Assembly (NCBI GenBank): GCA_002746935.1 | Contig: PDRW01000033.1 | Span: forward strand, 179,106 to 243,105 | Source: Rhodobacterales bacterium | GTDB lineage: Bacteria > Pseudomonadota > Alphaproteobacteria > Rhodobacterales > Rhodobacteraceae | Reading direction: 5' to 3' | Length of the DNA stretch: 64,000 bases | Shown here: piece after piece, positions 35,241-44,475 of the stretch | Layout: the number at the start of each line of letters is the position of its first letter | How positions within the stretch are numbered: position 1 is the stretch's first letter | Position numbers and translations under genes: made by a program | Notes under the pieces: model-generated | Told to the model about the DNA's origin: nothing | The model's input: only the letters and a program-made list of their open reading frames with translations | The model's database searches: none

Positions 35241-36383
35241 ATGAGGGTTTCGAAACGGTCCGAGGTGGACCCGTTCATCGTGATGGATGTGATGGAGGCG
35301 GCGCGCGCGGCGGAGGCGGCGGGGCGCCATGTCATCCACATGGAGGTGGGCCAGCCGGGCACCCCCGCGCCCGCCGGGGCCCGCGCCGCCGTCGCCCGGG
35401 CGATGGAGGCGGACCCGCTCGGCTATACCGTGGCACTGGGCCTGCCGGCGCTGCGCGCCCGGATCGCGCGCCATTATGGCGAGGTTTACGGGGTCGATCT
35501 CGACCCGGCGCGGGTGGTGATGACGCCGGGCTCCTCGGGCGCCTTCCTGCTCGCCTTCACCGCGCTGTTCGACACCGGCGCCCGGGTCGGCATGGGCGAC
35601 CCGGGTTATCCCTCCTACCGGCAGATCCTGCGGGCGCTGGCCATGGAGCCGGTCGGCATCCCGACCTCGGCCGAAAACCGCTTCCAGCCGGTGCCGGGCG
35701 ACCTGCCGGAGGGCCTCGCGGGGCTGATGCTGGCCTCGCCCGGCAACCCCTCGGGCACGATGCTCGACCGCCCGCGGATGGCGGCGCTGGTCGAGGCCTG
35801 TGCGGCGCGGGGCATCAGCCTCGTGTCGGACGAGATCTATCACGGGCTGCATTACGGCGCCCGCGGGGTGAGCGCGCTGGAGCTGACCGACGAGGCTTAT
35901 GTGATCAACTCCTTCTCGAAATACTTCTCGATGACCGGCTGGCGGGTCGGCTGGATGGTGGTGCCGGCGGATCATGTCCGGCGCGTCGAGCGCATCGCCC
36001 AGAACATGTTCATCTGCGCGCCGCATGTGAGCCAGGTGGCGGCGCTGGCGGCGATGGACTGCCAAGGCGAGCTGGAGGCCAACCGCGCGGTCTATGCGAA
36101 GAACCGCGCCCTGATGCTCGAAGGCCTCCCCAAAGCCGGGTTTGCCAAGGTGGCGCCGCCGGACGGGGCCTTCTATGTCTATGCGGATGTCTCGGAGTTT
36201 ACCAATGATTCCAAAGTCTTTGCCGCCGAAATCCTCGAAGGCGCGGGCGTTGCGGTGACCCCGGGGCTGGATTTCGACCCCGGCCGCGGCCATGGCACCT
36301 TGCGGTTTTCCTATGCCCGCAGCACCGCAGACATCGAAGAGGGGCTGGCGCGGCTTCAGCATTTCATGGCGGCGCGGGGGTAG
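35241..36383 (+). CDS. Class I/II pyridoxal-phosphate aminotransferase
   Basis: 380 residues from ATG 35241 (MRVSKRSEVDPFIVMDVM) with AGGGCGAG just upstream; a frame extending to 34293 is antisense noise. Fold-type I signatures: GQPGTPAP, GLPALRARIARHYGEVYGVD, SPGNPSG, SLVSDEIYHGLHY and NSFSKYFSMTGWRVGW with the PLP Lys. Related to the aspartate/aromatic aminotransferase group; substrate not determinable. Monocistronic. Confidence 0.9.
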   Translation: MRVSKRSEVDPFIVMDVMEAARAAEAAGRHVIHMEVGQPGTPAPAGARAAVARAMEADPLGYTVALGLPALRARIARHYGEVYGVDLDPARVVMTPGSSGAFLLAFTALFDTGARVGMGDPGYPSYRQILRALAMEPVGIPTSAENRFQPVPGDLPEGLAGLMLASPGNPSGTMLDRPRMAALVEACAARGISLVSDEIYHGLHYGARGVSALELTDEAYVINSFSKYFSMTGWRVGWMVVPADHVRRVERIAQNMFICAPHVSQVAALAAMDCQGELEANRAVYAKNRALMLEGLPKAGFAKVAPPDGAFYVYADVSEFTNDSKVFAAEILEGAGVAVTPGLDFDPGRGHGTLRFSYARSTADIEEGLARLQHFMAARG

Positions 36384-36555
36384 GCGCTCTCGCCGTTTCG
36401 CGGCGCCGGTCCCGCGCTCCGGGCGGGTGAGGCCGGCCGCCGCGATCCTGCCACGATTGAGCCATATTTTGCGCAAACCCCGTCAATAGGTCTTGCCGCG
36501 TGACAAGATAATCCGGGCGTGAAAAGCAGGCCGGACAGAGAGGAAAGTGAAACCA

Positions 36556-38178
36556 ATGGCGCAGACCAACAACCCCTATATCGATTCGATCCTGTTTGAC
36601 GGCGACAAGTGGGGTCACACTACGATCACCTATTATTTCGACAATTCCCACGACAGATGGACGGCAGAGGCACGCGACGCCTTCACCTGGGCGCTCAACG
36701 CCTGGGCGAACGTGTCCGGTCTCAATTTCCAGCGGGTCTATAACGAATCCAGCGCGGATCTTGTCGAATCCTATGTGACCAACGCCGAAATGGCGGCTGT
36801 CATGGGCGAGGGTGTCTTCGGGTTCCACGATATTCCGACCAACGGGCATTTCAACGGCCAGCTTGCCGGCTGGTTCAACTGGGAAAGCTTCGGCTGGCCC
36901 GGCCCCAGCGGTTACAGTTCCGGCAGCCTGCAACCGGGCGGCCAGGCGGTGGCGACCTTCATGCACGAGCTTGGCCACGGGCTCGGCCTTGCGCATCCCC
37001 ATGACGGTTCCGTGATCATGCCGGGCGTGAGCGATGCCTTCGACCTCGGCACCTGGGATCTGAACCAGGAAGTCTATACGGTGATGACCTACAATTCCGG
37101 CTGGAACGTGCAGGATCCCTGGGGCCACACCGTCAACGACCGCGGCTATGCCTCGGGCCCCGGCGCCTTTGACATTGCGGCAATCCAGCATCTCTACGGC
37201 GCCAACATGAACCACAACAATGGCGATACGGTCTACACGATCACCAATGTGATGGGCTGGAGTTCCATCTGGGATACCGGCGGCACCGACCGGATCCAGT
37301 ATGCGGGTTCCGGCAATGTGGTCATCGACCTGCGCGCGGCAACGCTCGACGGCGGAAAGCATTCCGGCGGCTACCTCAGCTATGTCAAGGGCGACGGCAA
37401 ATATGGCGGCTTCACGGTGGCGGCCGATTTCACCGATGCGCTCGCCAACCGCGGCGGCGAGACCGGGGTGATCATCGAGAACGCCACCGGCGGCTCCGGC
37501 AACGACACGCTGTTCGGCAATTCCGTGGCCAACGTCCTGCGCGGCAATGCCGGCGCCGATTCGATCGCCGGACATGCGGGCAATGACAAGCTCTTGGGCA
37601 ACCAGGGCAGCGACAAGCTCTGGGGTGGCAAGGGCATGGACGAGTTGCGCGGCGGCTATGGCGCCGACAAGCTCTGGGGCAATGATGGCCGGGACAAGGT
37701 CTTTGGCGGCAATGGCTGGGACACGGTCTTTGGCGGCAAGGGCAACGACACGATCTACGGCGGCAACGGCAACGACACGCTCCATGGCAACCAGCATGCC
37801 GATAGGCTCTACGGCGGTATGCACCGGGATTATCTCTTCGGTGGGCTGGGGAACGATCAGCTCTACGGCCAGCGCGGCAACGACCGGCTTGACGGCGGGC
37901 AGGGCAATGACGTGCTGCACGGAGGCTACGGAGCCGACCAGTTCGTGTTCAGAAAGGGCCACGATTCGGACAGGGTCGCGGACTTCCGGAACGACACCGA
38001 CACCCTCGTGTTCGACGATGCACTCTGGAACGGCAACCTGACCGCGGCTCAGGTGGTTGCGAATTTTGCCACCGATACCGGCAATGACGTCGTGTTCGAC
38101 TTCGGCGGCGGCGATGTGCTGACCGTCCGTGGCGTGGCCAATGTGGATATGCTGATCAACGACATCCAGATCATCTGA
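36556..38178 (+). CDS. Secreted RTX metalloprotease, serralysin (M10) type
   Basis: 540 residues from ATG 36556 (a GTG three codons earlier is possible). N-terminal catalytic domain with zinc motif HELGHGLGLAH (137-147) and Met-turn VMTYNS (Met177); then glycine-rich RTX nonapeptides (GGSGNDTLFGN, GGNGNDTLHGN, GGQGNDVLHGG) over about 315-470, and a C-terminal secretion-type domain ending in aliphatic residues. No N-terminal signal peptide, as expected for type I secretion. No ABC/HlyD genes are near. Calcium would fold the repeats outside the cell. Confidence 0.93.
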   Translation: MAQTNNPYIDSILFDGDKWGHTTITYYFDNSHDRWTAEARDAFTWALNAWANVSGLNFQRVYNESSADLVESYVTNAEMAAVMGEGVFGFHDIPTNGHFNGQLAGWFNWESFGWPGPSGYSSGSLQPGGQAVATFMHELGHGLGLAHPHDGSVIMPGVSDAFDLGTWDLNQEVYTVMTYNSGWNVQDPWGHTVNDRGYASGPGAFDIAAIQHLYGANMNHNNGDTVYTITNVMGWSSIWDTGGTDRIQYAGSGNVVIDLRAATLDGGKHSGGYLSYVKGDGKYGGFTVAADFTDALANRGGETGVIIENATGGSGNDTLFGNSVANVLRGNAGADSIAGHAGNDKLLGNQGSDKLWGGKGMDELRGGYGADKLWGNDGRDKVFGGNGWDTVFGGKGNDTIYGGNGNDTLHGNQHADRLYGGMHRDYLFGGLGNDQLYGQRGNDRLDGGQGNDVLHGGYGADQFVFRKGHDSDRVADFRNDTDTLVFDDALWNGNLTAAQVVANFATDTGNDVVFDFGGGDVLTVRGVANVDMLINDIQII

Positions 38179-38185
38179 TCCGGAC

Positions 38186-38218
38186 CCGGGGCGCCGGGGA
38201 TCCTCTCCGGCGCCCCGG
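38186..38218 (+). terminator. Hairpin after the metalloprotease gene
   Basis: ccggggcgccgg (38186-38197) and ccggcgccccgg (38207-38218): a perfect 12-bp stem with a 9-base loop, 8 bases after the stop. No T run, but position and strength suit a transcript end. Confidence 0.6.
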
Positions 38219-38295
38219 TAGAGCTGACGGGCGTGGATTTGGCCCGAAATCCGCGAAGCATCAGCGTAAAACCAAAGACACATAGCGTAACGGCG

Positions 38296-38327
38296 CGTAA
38301 CGGCGGGATCAGAATTCCGCCGTTACG
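38296..38327. repeat. 11-bp inverted repeat, possible bidirectional terminator
   Basis: cgtaacggcgg (38296-38306) and ccgccgttacg (38317-38327) with a 10-base loop. The left arm is itself preceded by another agcgtaacggcg copy (38284-38295). Confidence 0.55.
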
Positions 38328-38614
38328 TTCATGTCATTGTCCGAATGCCTTGGCTCCCCGCCCTGAAGGGGTGGCCCGGGGGTGGCCAGAGGTGGCGAAG
38401 GGGTGGCCCCCGGTCATTTTCGGCGATGACATGGCCAGACCCCTGCCAGATCCCCTGCCGGAAACACCTGACCCGTCCATCCCGTGGGGCGACCGGGGCC
38501 GGCGGAAAGGTCCAGCAATCCGCCTGATCCTGGCTTCGTCTTCGCAGAAAAAGCCGGATCCTTCACCGGCCCCGATGCCGCGCGCATCCGCATCCGCGCA
38601 GCATGGGTTACCCC

Positions 38615-38773
38615 TTTGTTGTCGCCTGTCCAGAGCTGCAAGACCAGCGCCCGCCTTGCGCAGGACGCGCTCCAGAGCGTGCGCACCCCGGTTCATTCGC
38701 CGTCACGCCACCTGCCCAGGCGTTTTGTTGTCGCATGCCGAGATGCGCCAAACCGGCGCCCGCCTTGCGCAGG
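38615..38773. repeat. Imperfect direct repeat, two ~50-base copies 109 bases apart
   Basis: Copy 1 starts at 38615 and copy 2 at 38724, both tttgttgtcgc, and both end with gcgcccgccttgcgcagg preceded by acc (38645-38663 and 38754-38772). Copy 2 abuts the transketolase stop. Looks like a duplicated 3' untranslated segment. Confidence 0.6.
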
Positions 38774-38779
38774 CAGGCT

Positions 38780-40801
38780 CTACCCCAGAAGCGCCTTCAC
38801 CTTTCCGGCGACCGCTTCGGCGGTGATGCCGAATGCCTCGTAGAGCCGGCCCGCGGGCGCCGAGGCGCCGAAGCTCTCCATGCCGACAAACGCCTGTTTC
38901 GCCTCGCGGCCGCGTTCGCCCAGAAGCCAGCGGTCCCAGCCGCCGGCGCGCAGCCCCGCTTCGATGCCGACGCGCACCGGCCCGGCGGGCAGCACCTTGC
39001 GGCGGTAGCTTTCATCCTGCGCGGCGAACAGCTCCATCGACGGCATCGACACCACCCTTGTGCCGATCCCGGCGTCTTCAAGAAGCCCCTTGGCCTTCAT
39101 CGCAATCTCCACCTCGGAGCCGGTGGCGATCAGGATCGCCTGGCGTTTCGCCTCGGCCTCGGCGAGCACATAGGCGCCTTGCGCGGTGAGGTTCTTCACC
39201 TTGTGCTCGGTGCGCAGCGTCGGCAGGCCCTGACGCGACAGCGCCAGCACCGAGGGCGTCTTCTCCGAGGTCAGCGCCAGCTCCCAGGCCTCGGCGGTCT
39301 CGATCGTGTCGCAGGGGCGGAAGGTCCATGCATTGGGGGTGGCGCGGCAGATCGCCAGATGTTCCACCGGCTGATGCGTCGGGCCGTCTTCGCCGAGCCC
39401 GATCGAATCGTGGGTCATCACATAGATTGTCGGCACCCCCATCAGCGACGACAGCCGCATCGCGCCGCGGGCATAGTCGACAAAGGCCATGAAGGTGCCG
39501 CCATAGGGGCGCAAGCCCCCATGCAGCGCCATGCCGTTCATCGCCGCCGCCATGCCGTGTTCGCGGATGCCGTAATGGACATAACGCCCCTTGCGGTTGT
39601 CGGGCGCGAACACGCCGAGATCGCCGGTGCGGGTGTTGTTGGAGCCGGTGAGGTCGGCGGAGCCGCCGATGGTCTCGGGCATCACCGGGTTGACCACCTC
39701 CAGCACGGTTTCCGAGCTCTTGCGGGTCGCCATTTTCGGCGCTTCCTCGGAAATCTGCTTCTTCAGCGCCTTGATCGTGGCCGAGAGCCGCTTCGGCGCG
39801 CCGCCTTCGAAGACCCGCAGCACCTCGCGCTGGCGCGGCTCGGTGAGGGCGTCGAACCGGTTCTGCCAGGCCTCGCGCTCGGCGGCGCCACGCGCCCCCA
39901 CGCCGGCCCACCAGTCGGCCACATCGGCGGGGATCTCGAAGGGTGCGTGGTCCCAGCCGTAGGCCTCGCGCAGGGCGGCGATGTTGTCAGGCCCCAGCGG
40001 CGCGCCATGGGCCTTGGGGCTGTCCTGCACCACGGAGCCGAAGCCGATATGGGTCTTGCAGGCGATCAGCGAGGGCTTGCCGGAGGCTTTCGCTTCGGTC
40101 AGAGCGGCGTCGATCGCGTCCGGGTCATGGCCATCGGCCTCCAGCACCTGCCAGCCGGCGGCGGCGAAACGCTTGCGCTGGTCGGTGCGGTCGGCGATGG
40201 AAATCTCGCCGTCGATGGAGATGTTGTTGTCGTCCCAGAGCACGATCAGCTTCGAGAGCTTTTGCATGCCGGCAAGCCCGATGGCCTCGTGGCTGATGCC
40301 CTCCATCAGGCAGCCGTCGCCGGCGATGACATAGGTGTAATGGTCCTGCACCCGCTTGCCGAACCGCGCCCGGAGCGCCTCTTCGGCCATTGCCATGCCC
40401 ACCGCCATGGCGATCCCCTGACCGAGCGGGCCGGTGGTGGATTCGATGCCGCCCGCATGGCCATATTCCGGGTGGCCGGCGGTCTTCGCGCCCCACTGGC
40501 GGAAGTTGCGCAGCTCCTCCATGGTCATGTCCTCGTAGCCGGTGAGGTGCAACAGCGCGTAGAGCAGCATCGAGCCATGGCCGGCGGAGAGCACGAAGCG
40601 GTCGCGGTCGATCCAGCCCGGTGCCTTGGCGTCGAATTTCAGGTGTTTCGAGAACAGCACGGTGGCGACATCGGCCATGCCCATCGGCATCCCCGGATGG
40701 CCGGAATTGGCCGCCTGTACCGCGTCGACCGCGAGCATCCGCACGGCCGCCGCGCGCATCCAGTGGTCGGGGTGGGTTTGGCGCAGCGTGGACAGATCCA
40801 T
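38780..40801 (-). CDS. tkt: Transketolase
   Basis: 673 residues from ATG 40801 ([23 protein letters not shown]), chosen because AAGGAG is six bases upstream. Thiamine diphosphate site [18 protein letters not shown] with DDNNISIDG, and the pyrimidine-domain and substrate motifs [41 protein letters not shown]. It moves two-carbon units between sugar phosphates in the pentose phosphate pathway and supplies erythrose 4-phosphate for aroG. Stands alone. A reversed copy of the dispersed repeat lies just upstream. Confidence 0.96.
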   Translation of the reverse strand: MDLSTLRQTHPDHWMRAAAVRMLAVDAVQAANSGHPGMPMGMADVATVLFSKHLKFDAKAPGWIDRDRFVLSAGHGSMLLYALLHLTGYEDMTMEELRNFRQWGAKTAGHPEYGHAGGIESTTGPLGQGIAMAVGMAMAEEALRARFGKRVQDHYTYVIAGDGCLMEGISHEAIGLAGMQKLSKLIVLWDDNNISIDGEISIADRTDQRKRFAAAGWQVLEADGHDPDAIDAALTEAKASGKPSLIACKTHIGFGSVVQDSPKAHGAPLGPDNIAALREAYGWDHAPFEIPADVADWWAGVGARGAAEREAWQNRFDALTEPRQREVLRVFEGGAPKRLSATIKALKKQISEEAPKMATRKSSETVLEVVNPVMPETIGGSADLTGSNNTRTGDLGVFAPDNRKGRYVHYGIREHGMAAAMNGMALHGGLRPYGGTFMAFVDYARGAMRLSSLMGVPTIYVMTHDSIGLGEDGPTHQPVEHLAICRATPNAWTFRPCDTIETAEAWELALTSEKTPSVLALSRQGLPTLRTEHKVKNLTAQGAYVLAEAEAKRQAILIATGSEVEIAMKAKGLLEDAGIGTRVVSMPSMELFAAQDESYRRKVLPAGPVRVGIEAGLRAGGWDRWLLGERGREAKQAFVGMESFGASAPAGRLYEAFGITAEAVAGKVKALLG

Positions 40802-40836
40802 CGGTGTCTCCTTCATGTGGGGCCGGGCCTTGCGCC

Positions 40837-40866
40837 CGGTTTTCCCCGGGAATACCACCCGGGGCC
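40837..40866 (-). repeat. Dispersed intergenic repeat, reversed copy upstream of tkt
   Basis: Read on the minus strand: ggccccgggtggtattcc then cggggaaaacc. It has the same ccccgg-gtatt-cc-ggaaaa order as the plus-strand copies at 41967, 45039, 54094 and 63381. Confidence 0.45.
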
Positions 40867-41038
40867 ACAATATCAAGCCGGGCGGGCGGTTTGGCGTCCG
40901 GCACGGCCGTGACACCCGGAAAACCACGCAGAAATGCGCCGCCGGAACGGGCGGGGCGGAACCCGGGGCTGGACCTCGGGGCTTCGGTGAATGATACTTG
41001 GCCACGGAAAAGCAGAACGGGCAGACAACGGGCAGACC

Positions 41039-41557
41039 ATGACGGAGATCACAGAGCTACAGACGCGCATCGACGCGGCGCTCGACCGGATTGCCGGCGG
41101 GCTGGAGGGGCTTTCGGCGGGGCCGGCCGCGGCGGCTCAGGATCCGGAGGCGATCGCCCGGCTTGAACAGGCGCTCGACGAGGAACGCACCGCCAATGCG
41201 CAGCTTGAAGAGCGGTTGAACACGATCAGGAAACAGCAGGACGGCACGCTTGAGGTGCTGGCGGGCGAGGTCGACCGGCTGCGCGCGCTTCTGGCCTCCG
41301 AGGAAGAGGCCGTCGCCCGGCTCACCCAGGTCAATGCGGATCTGCGGACCAACAATGCCGCCCTGCGCGAAGCTGTTGCCAACGGGTTGGCGGAGCCGCA
41401 TCTGGTCGACGCGTCGATGATGGCCGAGCTGGAGGCGCTGCGCGCCGTTCAGCGCGCCGACAGGATCGAGCTCGACGCGGTGCTGGGCGAACTCGGCGCG
41501 ATGGTGGCCGATGCCGCCCGCGCAGGTGAGGCGAAACAGGAGATGGGCGATGCCTGA
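41039..41557 (+). CDS. Coiled-coil protein upstream of zapA
   Basis: 172 residues from ATG 41039 (an earlier ATG at 40991 is possible). Nearly all helix: heptad-rich [42 protein letters not shown], and a further helix to the end. No membrane segment or catalytic motif. It overlaps zapA by 8 bases, so the two are translationally coupled. By position I suspect a cell-division or envelope partner of ZapA; unknown otherwise. Confidence 0.75.
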   Translation: MTEITELQTRIDAALDRIAGGLEGLSAGPAAAAQDPEAIARLEQALDEERTANAQLEERLNTIRKQQDGTLEVLAGEVDRLRALLASEEEAVARLTQVNADLRTNNAALREAVANGLAEPHLVDASMMAELEALRAVQRADRIELDAVLGELGAMVADAARAGEAKQEMGDA

Positions 41558-41939
41558 CGTGACCGTGACCATCGGCGAACGCAGTTTCGACGTTGCCTGC
41601 CAGGAGGGCGAGGAACACTTCCTGCGCTCCGCCGCGGCGCTGCTCGATGCCGAGGCGAAGACGCTGGTCGGCCAGATCCGCCACCTCACCGAACCGAAGA
41701 TGCTGCTGCTCGCGGGGCTGATGCTGGCCGACAAGACCGCCGGGATCGACGATGAGCTGAAGCTCGCGGAAAAGCGGATTGCCGAGCTGGAGGGCCGTCT
41801 TGCCGAGGCGCAGACCCTGGCGGCCCAGGCCGCCGCCGCCGCGGAAGATGCCGCGCGGCCCGCGGAGGAAATGCTTGCGGGCCTTGCCGCGCGGGTCGAG
41901 ACGCTTGCAGAGGAGATCGAGGCCCGGGCCGTCGGGTGA
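41550..41939 (+). CDS. zapA: Cell division protein ZapA
   Basis: 129 residues from ATG 41550 (GGAG seven bases upstream, inside the preceding gene). Begins [22 protein letters not shown], the ZapA beta-strand head, followed by LLLAGLMLADKT and a long coiled coil. ZapA bundles FtsZ protofilaments at the division site. The C-terminal Ala/Glu-rich extension is longer than in E. coli (109 residues). In many alphaproteobacteria 6S RNA follows zapA; I could not see it here. Confidence 0.88.
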   Translation: MPDVTVTIGERSFDVACQEGEEHFLRSAAALLDAEAKTLVGQIRHLTEPKMLLLAGLMLADKTAGIDDELKLAEKRIAELEGRLAEAQTLAAQAAAAAEDAARPAEEMLAGLAARVETLAEEIEARAVG

Positions 41940-42356
41940 GGTCTCTTGCGCGAATTGGACGGCTTGCCGGGGGCGCTGCCCCCGGACCTTCGGGGCATTT
42001 GACCCAGGAAAAAGGGCAACGGGGGGCGCGGACCGGCGCCGCGGTACTGAGCCCATACCGAGCCCATGTGGTGTGGCCATGTCGGGCCATGTCGTGCAAC
42101 TGGGCAGTGGAAAGGGCGGGGGTCACGGCCCGGCCGGGCTGGCGGGCGAGAGCCTGTCGGACGCGGCGCTTTTCGGGGCGCTTTTCGGGAGGGGCGCCTT
42201 GCTGAATGCGCTCCGGGGGGGGCTTCACCTGCCATCGCCTGCCTTGGGGAAGCGTCCGGGGCGCGAGGTGATTGCGGCTTTACGGCACGGGGTCCGGCGC
42301 CGGGTGCCGGGTATTGGCGAGCCCGGGGGCGGGTCCGGTCCCCCGGGCGCCTCCCC
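41940..42356. other. Intergenic region after zapA with a dispersed repeat copy
   Basis: 417 bases between zapA and the convergent SYLF gene. It carries the best-formed copy of the dispersed repeat (41967-42015), ccatgtcgggccatgtcg (about 42078-42096) and gcgcttttcggg twice (42167-42190). No ORF with protein character and no recognisable 6S RNA. Confidence 0.45.
41967..42015 (+). repeat. Dispersed intergenic repeat copy
   Basis: Hairpin ccgggggc-gct-gcccccgg (41967-41985), then cggggcatttgacccagg and aaaaaggg to 42015. Lies 28 bases after zapA, so the hairpin may also end its transcript. Confidence 0.7.
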
Positions 42357-42914
42357 TCAGGGGATGATTCTCGTGTATTTCGCCCCTTCGAGGCTTGCGC
42401 CGACGATCAGCCCGGCGGTGCCGAAGACCATGGCGACCACCGGGGTGGCGGCGGTGATGGTGTCGGCCGAGAACCGTCCGCCCTCCGAGGCCACGGCATA
42501 TTTGATGTCCGCCCCCGCGACCCAGCCTGAAGCGGTACGGAAATCGGCCAGCGCGTCTTCGGTGAGGAAGAACAGCACATGGGCATATTGCTGGGCACCG
42601 AACTGGAGCCCGATGCTGGCCTTGGCCTGGGCGTAGTAGTCCACCGTCGCCCCGCCAACGATCAGCGCCCCGCGCCCGAACGCGCCGCCCAGGCCGAACC
42701 CGGCTTCCGTGACCAGAGGCATCACCAGCATGCCCACCGCCTTGCGGGCGAGCGCCTGGGCTTCGGGCACGTCGATATACATCTGGGCAAGCGTCGCGCT
42801 CACCCGGGCGTCGATCTTCGCCGCGCCGTTGGAATTGAGCCCGTTGCCGCAGCCTGCGACAAGCGCGCTGCCGCCGAGGGTGGTGATGAAAGTCCGCCTT
42901 GAGAATCTGTCCAT
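42357..42914 (-). CDS. SYLF (Ysc84-like) domain lipoprotein
   Basis: 185 residues. N terminus RRTFITTLGGSALVAGC joins a twin-arginine-like start and a lipobox (LVAG-C21). The mature part is a SYLF domain: LARKAVGMLVMPLVTEAGFGLGGAFGRGALIVGG, quoted here as KAVGMLVMP, AGFGLGGAFGRG and ALIVGG. SYLF proteins bind phosphoinositides in eukaryotes; bacterial members are envelope lipoproteins of unclear role. Monocistronic. Confidence 0.85.
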   Translation of the reverse strand: MDRFSRRTFITTLGGSALVAGCGNGLNSNGAAKIDARVSATLAQMYIDVPEAQALARKAVGMLVMPLVTEAGFGLGGAFGRGALIVGGATVDYYAQAKASIGLQFGAQQYAHVLFFLTEDALADFRTASGWVAGADIKYAVASEGGRFSADTITAATPVVAMVFGTAGLIVGASLEGAKYTRIIP

Positions 42915-43129
42915 CCGTCCTGTCTTTCTTGTCTGCTGTCTGGAACCGCCTGCCCGGGGCTGCTGATGCCCCGGGTTCGGCTGAGAGGATAGGCCAAGGG
43001 CGCGGGCGTGTCACGCGGTGCGACACAATGGGCAAAGATTTGCGCTACCGTTGCCGGCATGGCCCATGGCCTGGCGGCCGCTCCGGCTTGCGCCGCGTCC
43101 GGCCAGCGGACACGGGCCAGCCGGGAGCC

Positions 43130-43201
43130 AGCCTGGGGGCCACTCGGGCCACTCGGGCCACTCGGGGGCCAGCCTGGGGGACCAGCCTGGGGGCGCCCGG
43201 C
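43130..43201. repeat. Short tandem repeats at the end of hemB
   Basis: ccactcggg occurs three times in tandem (10-base period, about 43139-43170), flanked by gccagcctgggg copies (about 43127, 43172, 43187). They lie directly downstream of the hemB stop. Confidence 0.65.
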
Positions 43202-44200
43202 TCAGCCGTTGAGCAGGCGCGCGGCGCGGGGGGCAAAATAGGTGAGGATGCCGTCGGCGCCCGCGCGTTTGAAGCCTGCGAGGCTTTCCAGCATCACCTT
43301 GTCGCCGTCGAGCCAGCCGTTCTGCGCCGCCGCCGTCAGCATCGCGTATTCGCCCGACACCTGATAGGCGAAGGTCGGCACCTGAAAGGCCCGTTTCACC
43401 GCGCGGGTGATGTCGAGACAGGGCATGCCGGGCTTGACCATCACCATGTCGGCGCCTTCCATCAGGTCGCGCTCCACCAGCCTGAGCGCCTCACCGGCAT
43501 TGGCCGGGTCCATCTGATAGGTCTTCTTGTCGCCCTTCAGCGCCCCGGAGGCGCCGACCGCGTCGCGGAACGGCCCGTAGAAGGCGGAGGCGTATTTGGC
43601 GGCATAGGACATGATCGCCACATGGGTATGGCCCGCTGCTTCGAGCGCCCGGCGAATCGCGCCGATGCGCCCGTCCATCATGTCCGACGGCCCGAGAATG
43701 TCGGCGCCCGCCTCCGCCTGCGCCAGCGCCATCTTCACCAGCGCCTCGACGGTGCGGTCGTTGACGATCTCGCCGTTTTCCACAAAACCGTCATGGCCGT
43801 TGATATTGTAGGGGTCGAGGGCGATGTCGGTCATCACCGCGATCTCCACCCCGGCATCGCGGATCGCTCTGGTGGCGCGGTTCGAGAGGTTGTCTGCGTC
43901 CCAGGCCTCGGCGCAATCGGCGGTCTTGCGGGCCGGGTCGATATAGGGAAACAGGCAGATCGCCGGGATGCCGAGCGACGCCGCTTCGGCCGCCGCCTTC
44001 ACCACCCGGTCGATGGTGAGCCGCCGGACCCCGGGCATGGAGGGGATGTCATGGGTGTCGTCCCGGCCTTCCATCACGAAGACCGGCCAGATCAGATCGC
44101 CCACCGTGAGCGTGGTCTCGCGCACCAGCGCGCGCAGTTGTGCGGTGCGGCGGGTGCGGCGCAGCCGGGTGGCGGGGAAGGGGGCGGTGCTGGGTCTCAT
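43202..44200 (-). CDS. hemB: Delta-aminolevulinic acid dehydratase (porphobilinogen synthase)
   Basis: 332 residues from ATG 44200 (MRPSTAPFPATRLRRTRRT). Active-site Schiff-base lysines lie in SYAAKYASAFYGPFRDA and MVKPGMPCLDI. The segment MTDIALDPYNINGHDG lacks the three zinc cysteines of E. coli HemB, so this is the Mg/K-dependent type, as in Rhodobacter and Bradyrhizobium. It joins two aminolevulinates into porphobilinogen for haem, cobalamin and possibly bacteriochlorophyll. Divergent from the gene at 44476. Confidence 0.95.
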   Translation of the reverse strand: MRPSTAPFPATRLRRTRRTAQLRALVRETTLTVGDLIWPVFVMEGRDDTHDIPSMPGVRRLTIDRVVKAAAEAASLGIPAICLFPYIDPARKTADCAEAWDADNLSNRATRAIRDAGVEIAVMTDIALDPYNINGHDGFVENGEIVNDRTVEALVKMALAQAEAGADILGPSDMMDGRIGAIRRALEAAGHTHVAIMSYAAKYASAFYGPFRDAVGASGALKGDKKTYQMDPANAGEALRLVERDLMEGADMVMVKPGMPCLDITRAVKRAFQVPTFAYQVSGEYAMLTAAAQNGWLDGDKVMLESLAGFKRAGADGILTYFAPRAARLLNG

Positions 44201-44334
44201 CGGGTCGCTCGCTTTGTGGATCGTACCGGTGATGCCACGCGGGCGGGATTTGCTCAAGGTCCGGGGCCTGACGGGAAGGCGGCGGTGGGCGGCGCGGCGG
44301 TGACCCGCTGACCCTTCCACGCGCGCCGGTGACA

Positions 44335-44386
44335 CGGGGTGATTGCACGGGGCGATTATACGGGGTGATTGCACGGGGCGCGCGTG
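44335..44386. repeat. 13-bp tandem repeats in the hemB divergent promoter region
   Basis: cggggtgattgca (44335-44347), cggggcgattata (44348-44360), cggggtgattgca (44361-44373) and a decayed fourth unit from 44374. Units 1 and 3 are identical. They sit 135 bases before the hemB start and about 100 before the start at 44476, so they may be regulator sites or a simple duplication. Confidence 0.7.
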
Positions 44387-44475
44387 GTGCCTGCGCATGG
44401 GATGCTGAAGGGCTGGCGCTCGGGCGCGCCAGTCGCTAAGAGGGGCAGACAGAGAAATCAGCATACGGGCAGAAC

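Larger units (their letters stand above)
38179..38779. other. Convergent intergenic region with hairpins and direct repeats, no gene
   Basis: 601 bases between the metalloprotease and transketolase genes (convergent). It holds two hairpins (38186-38218, 38296-38327) and an imperfect ~50-base direct repeat (38615 and 38724). Short open frames on both strands show no protein character. Confidence 0.5.

Noticed and set aside
41940-42356. 6S RNA expected after zapA in many alphaproteobacteria
   Set aside because: I could not find a long rod-like pairing with a central bubble; the interval is filled by a dispersed repeat and short duplications.
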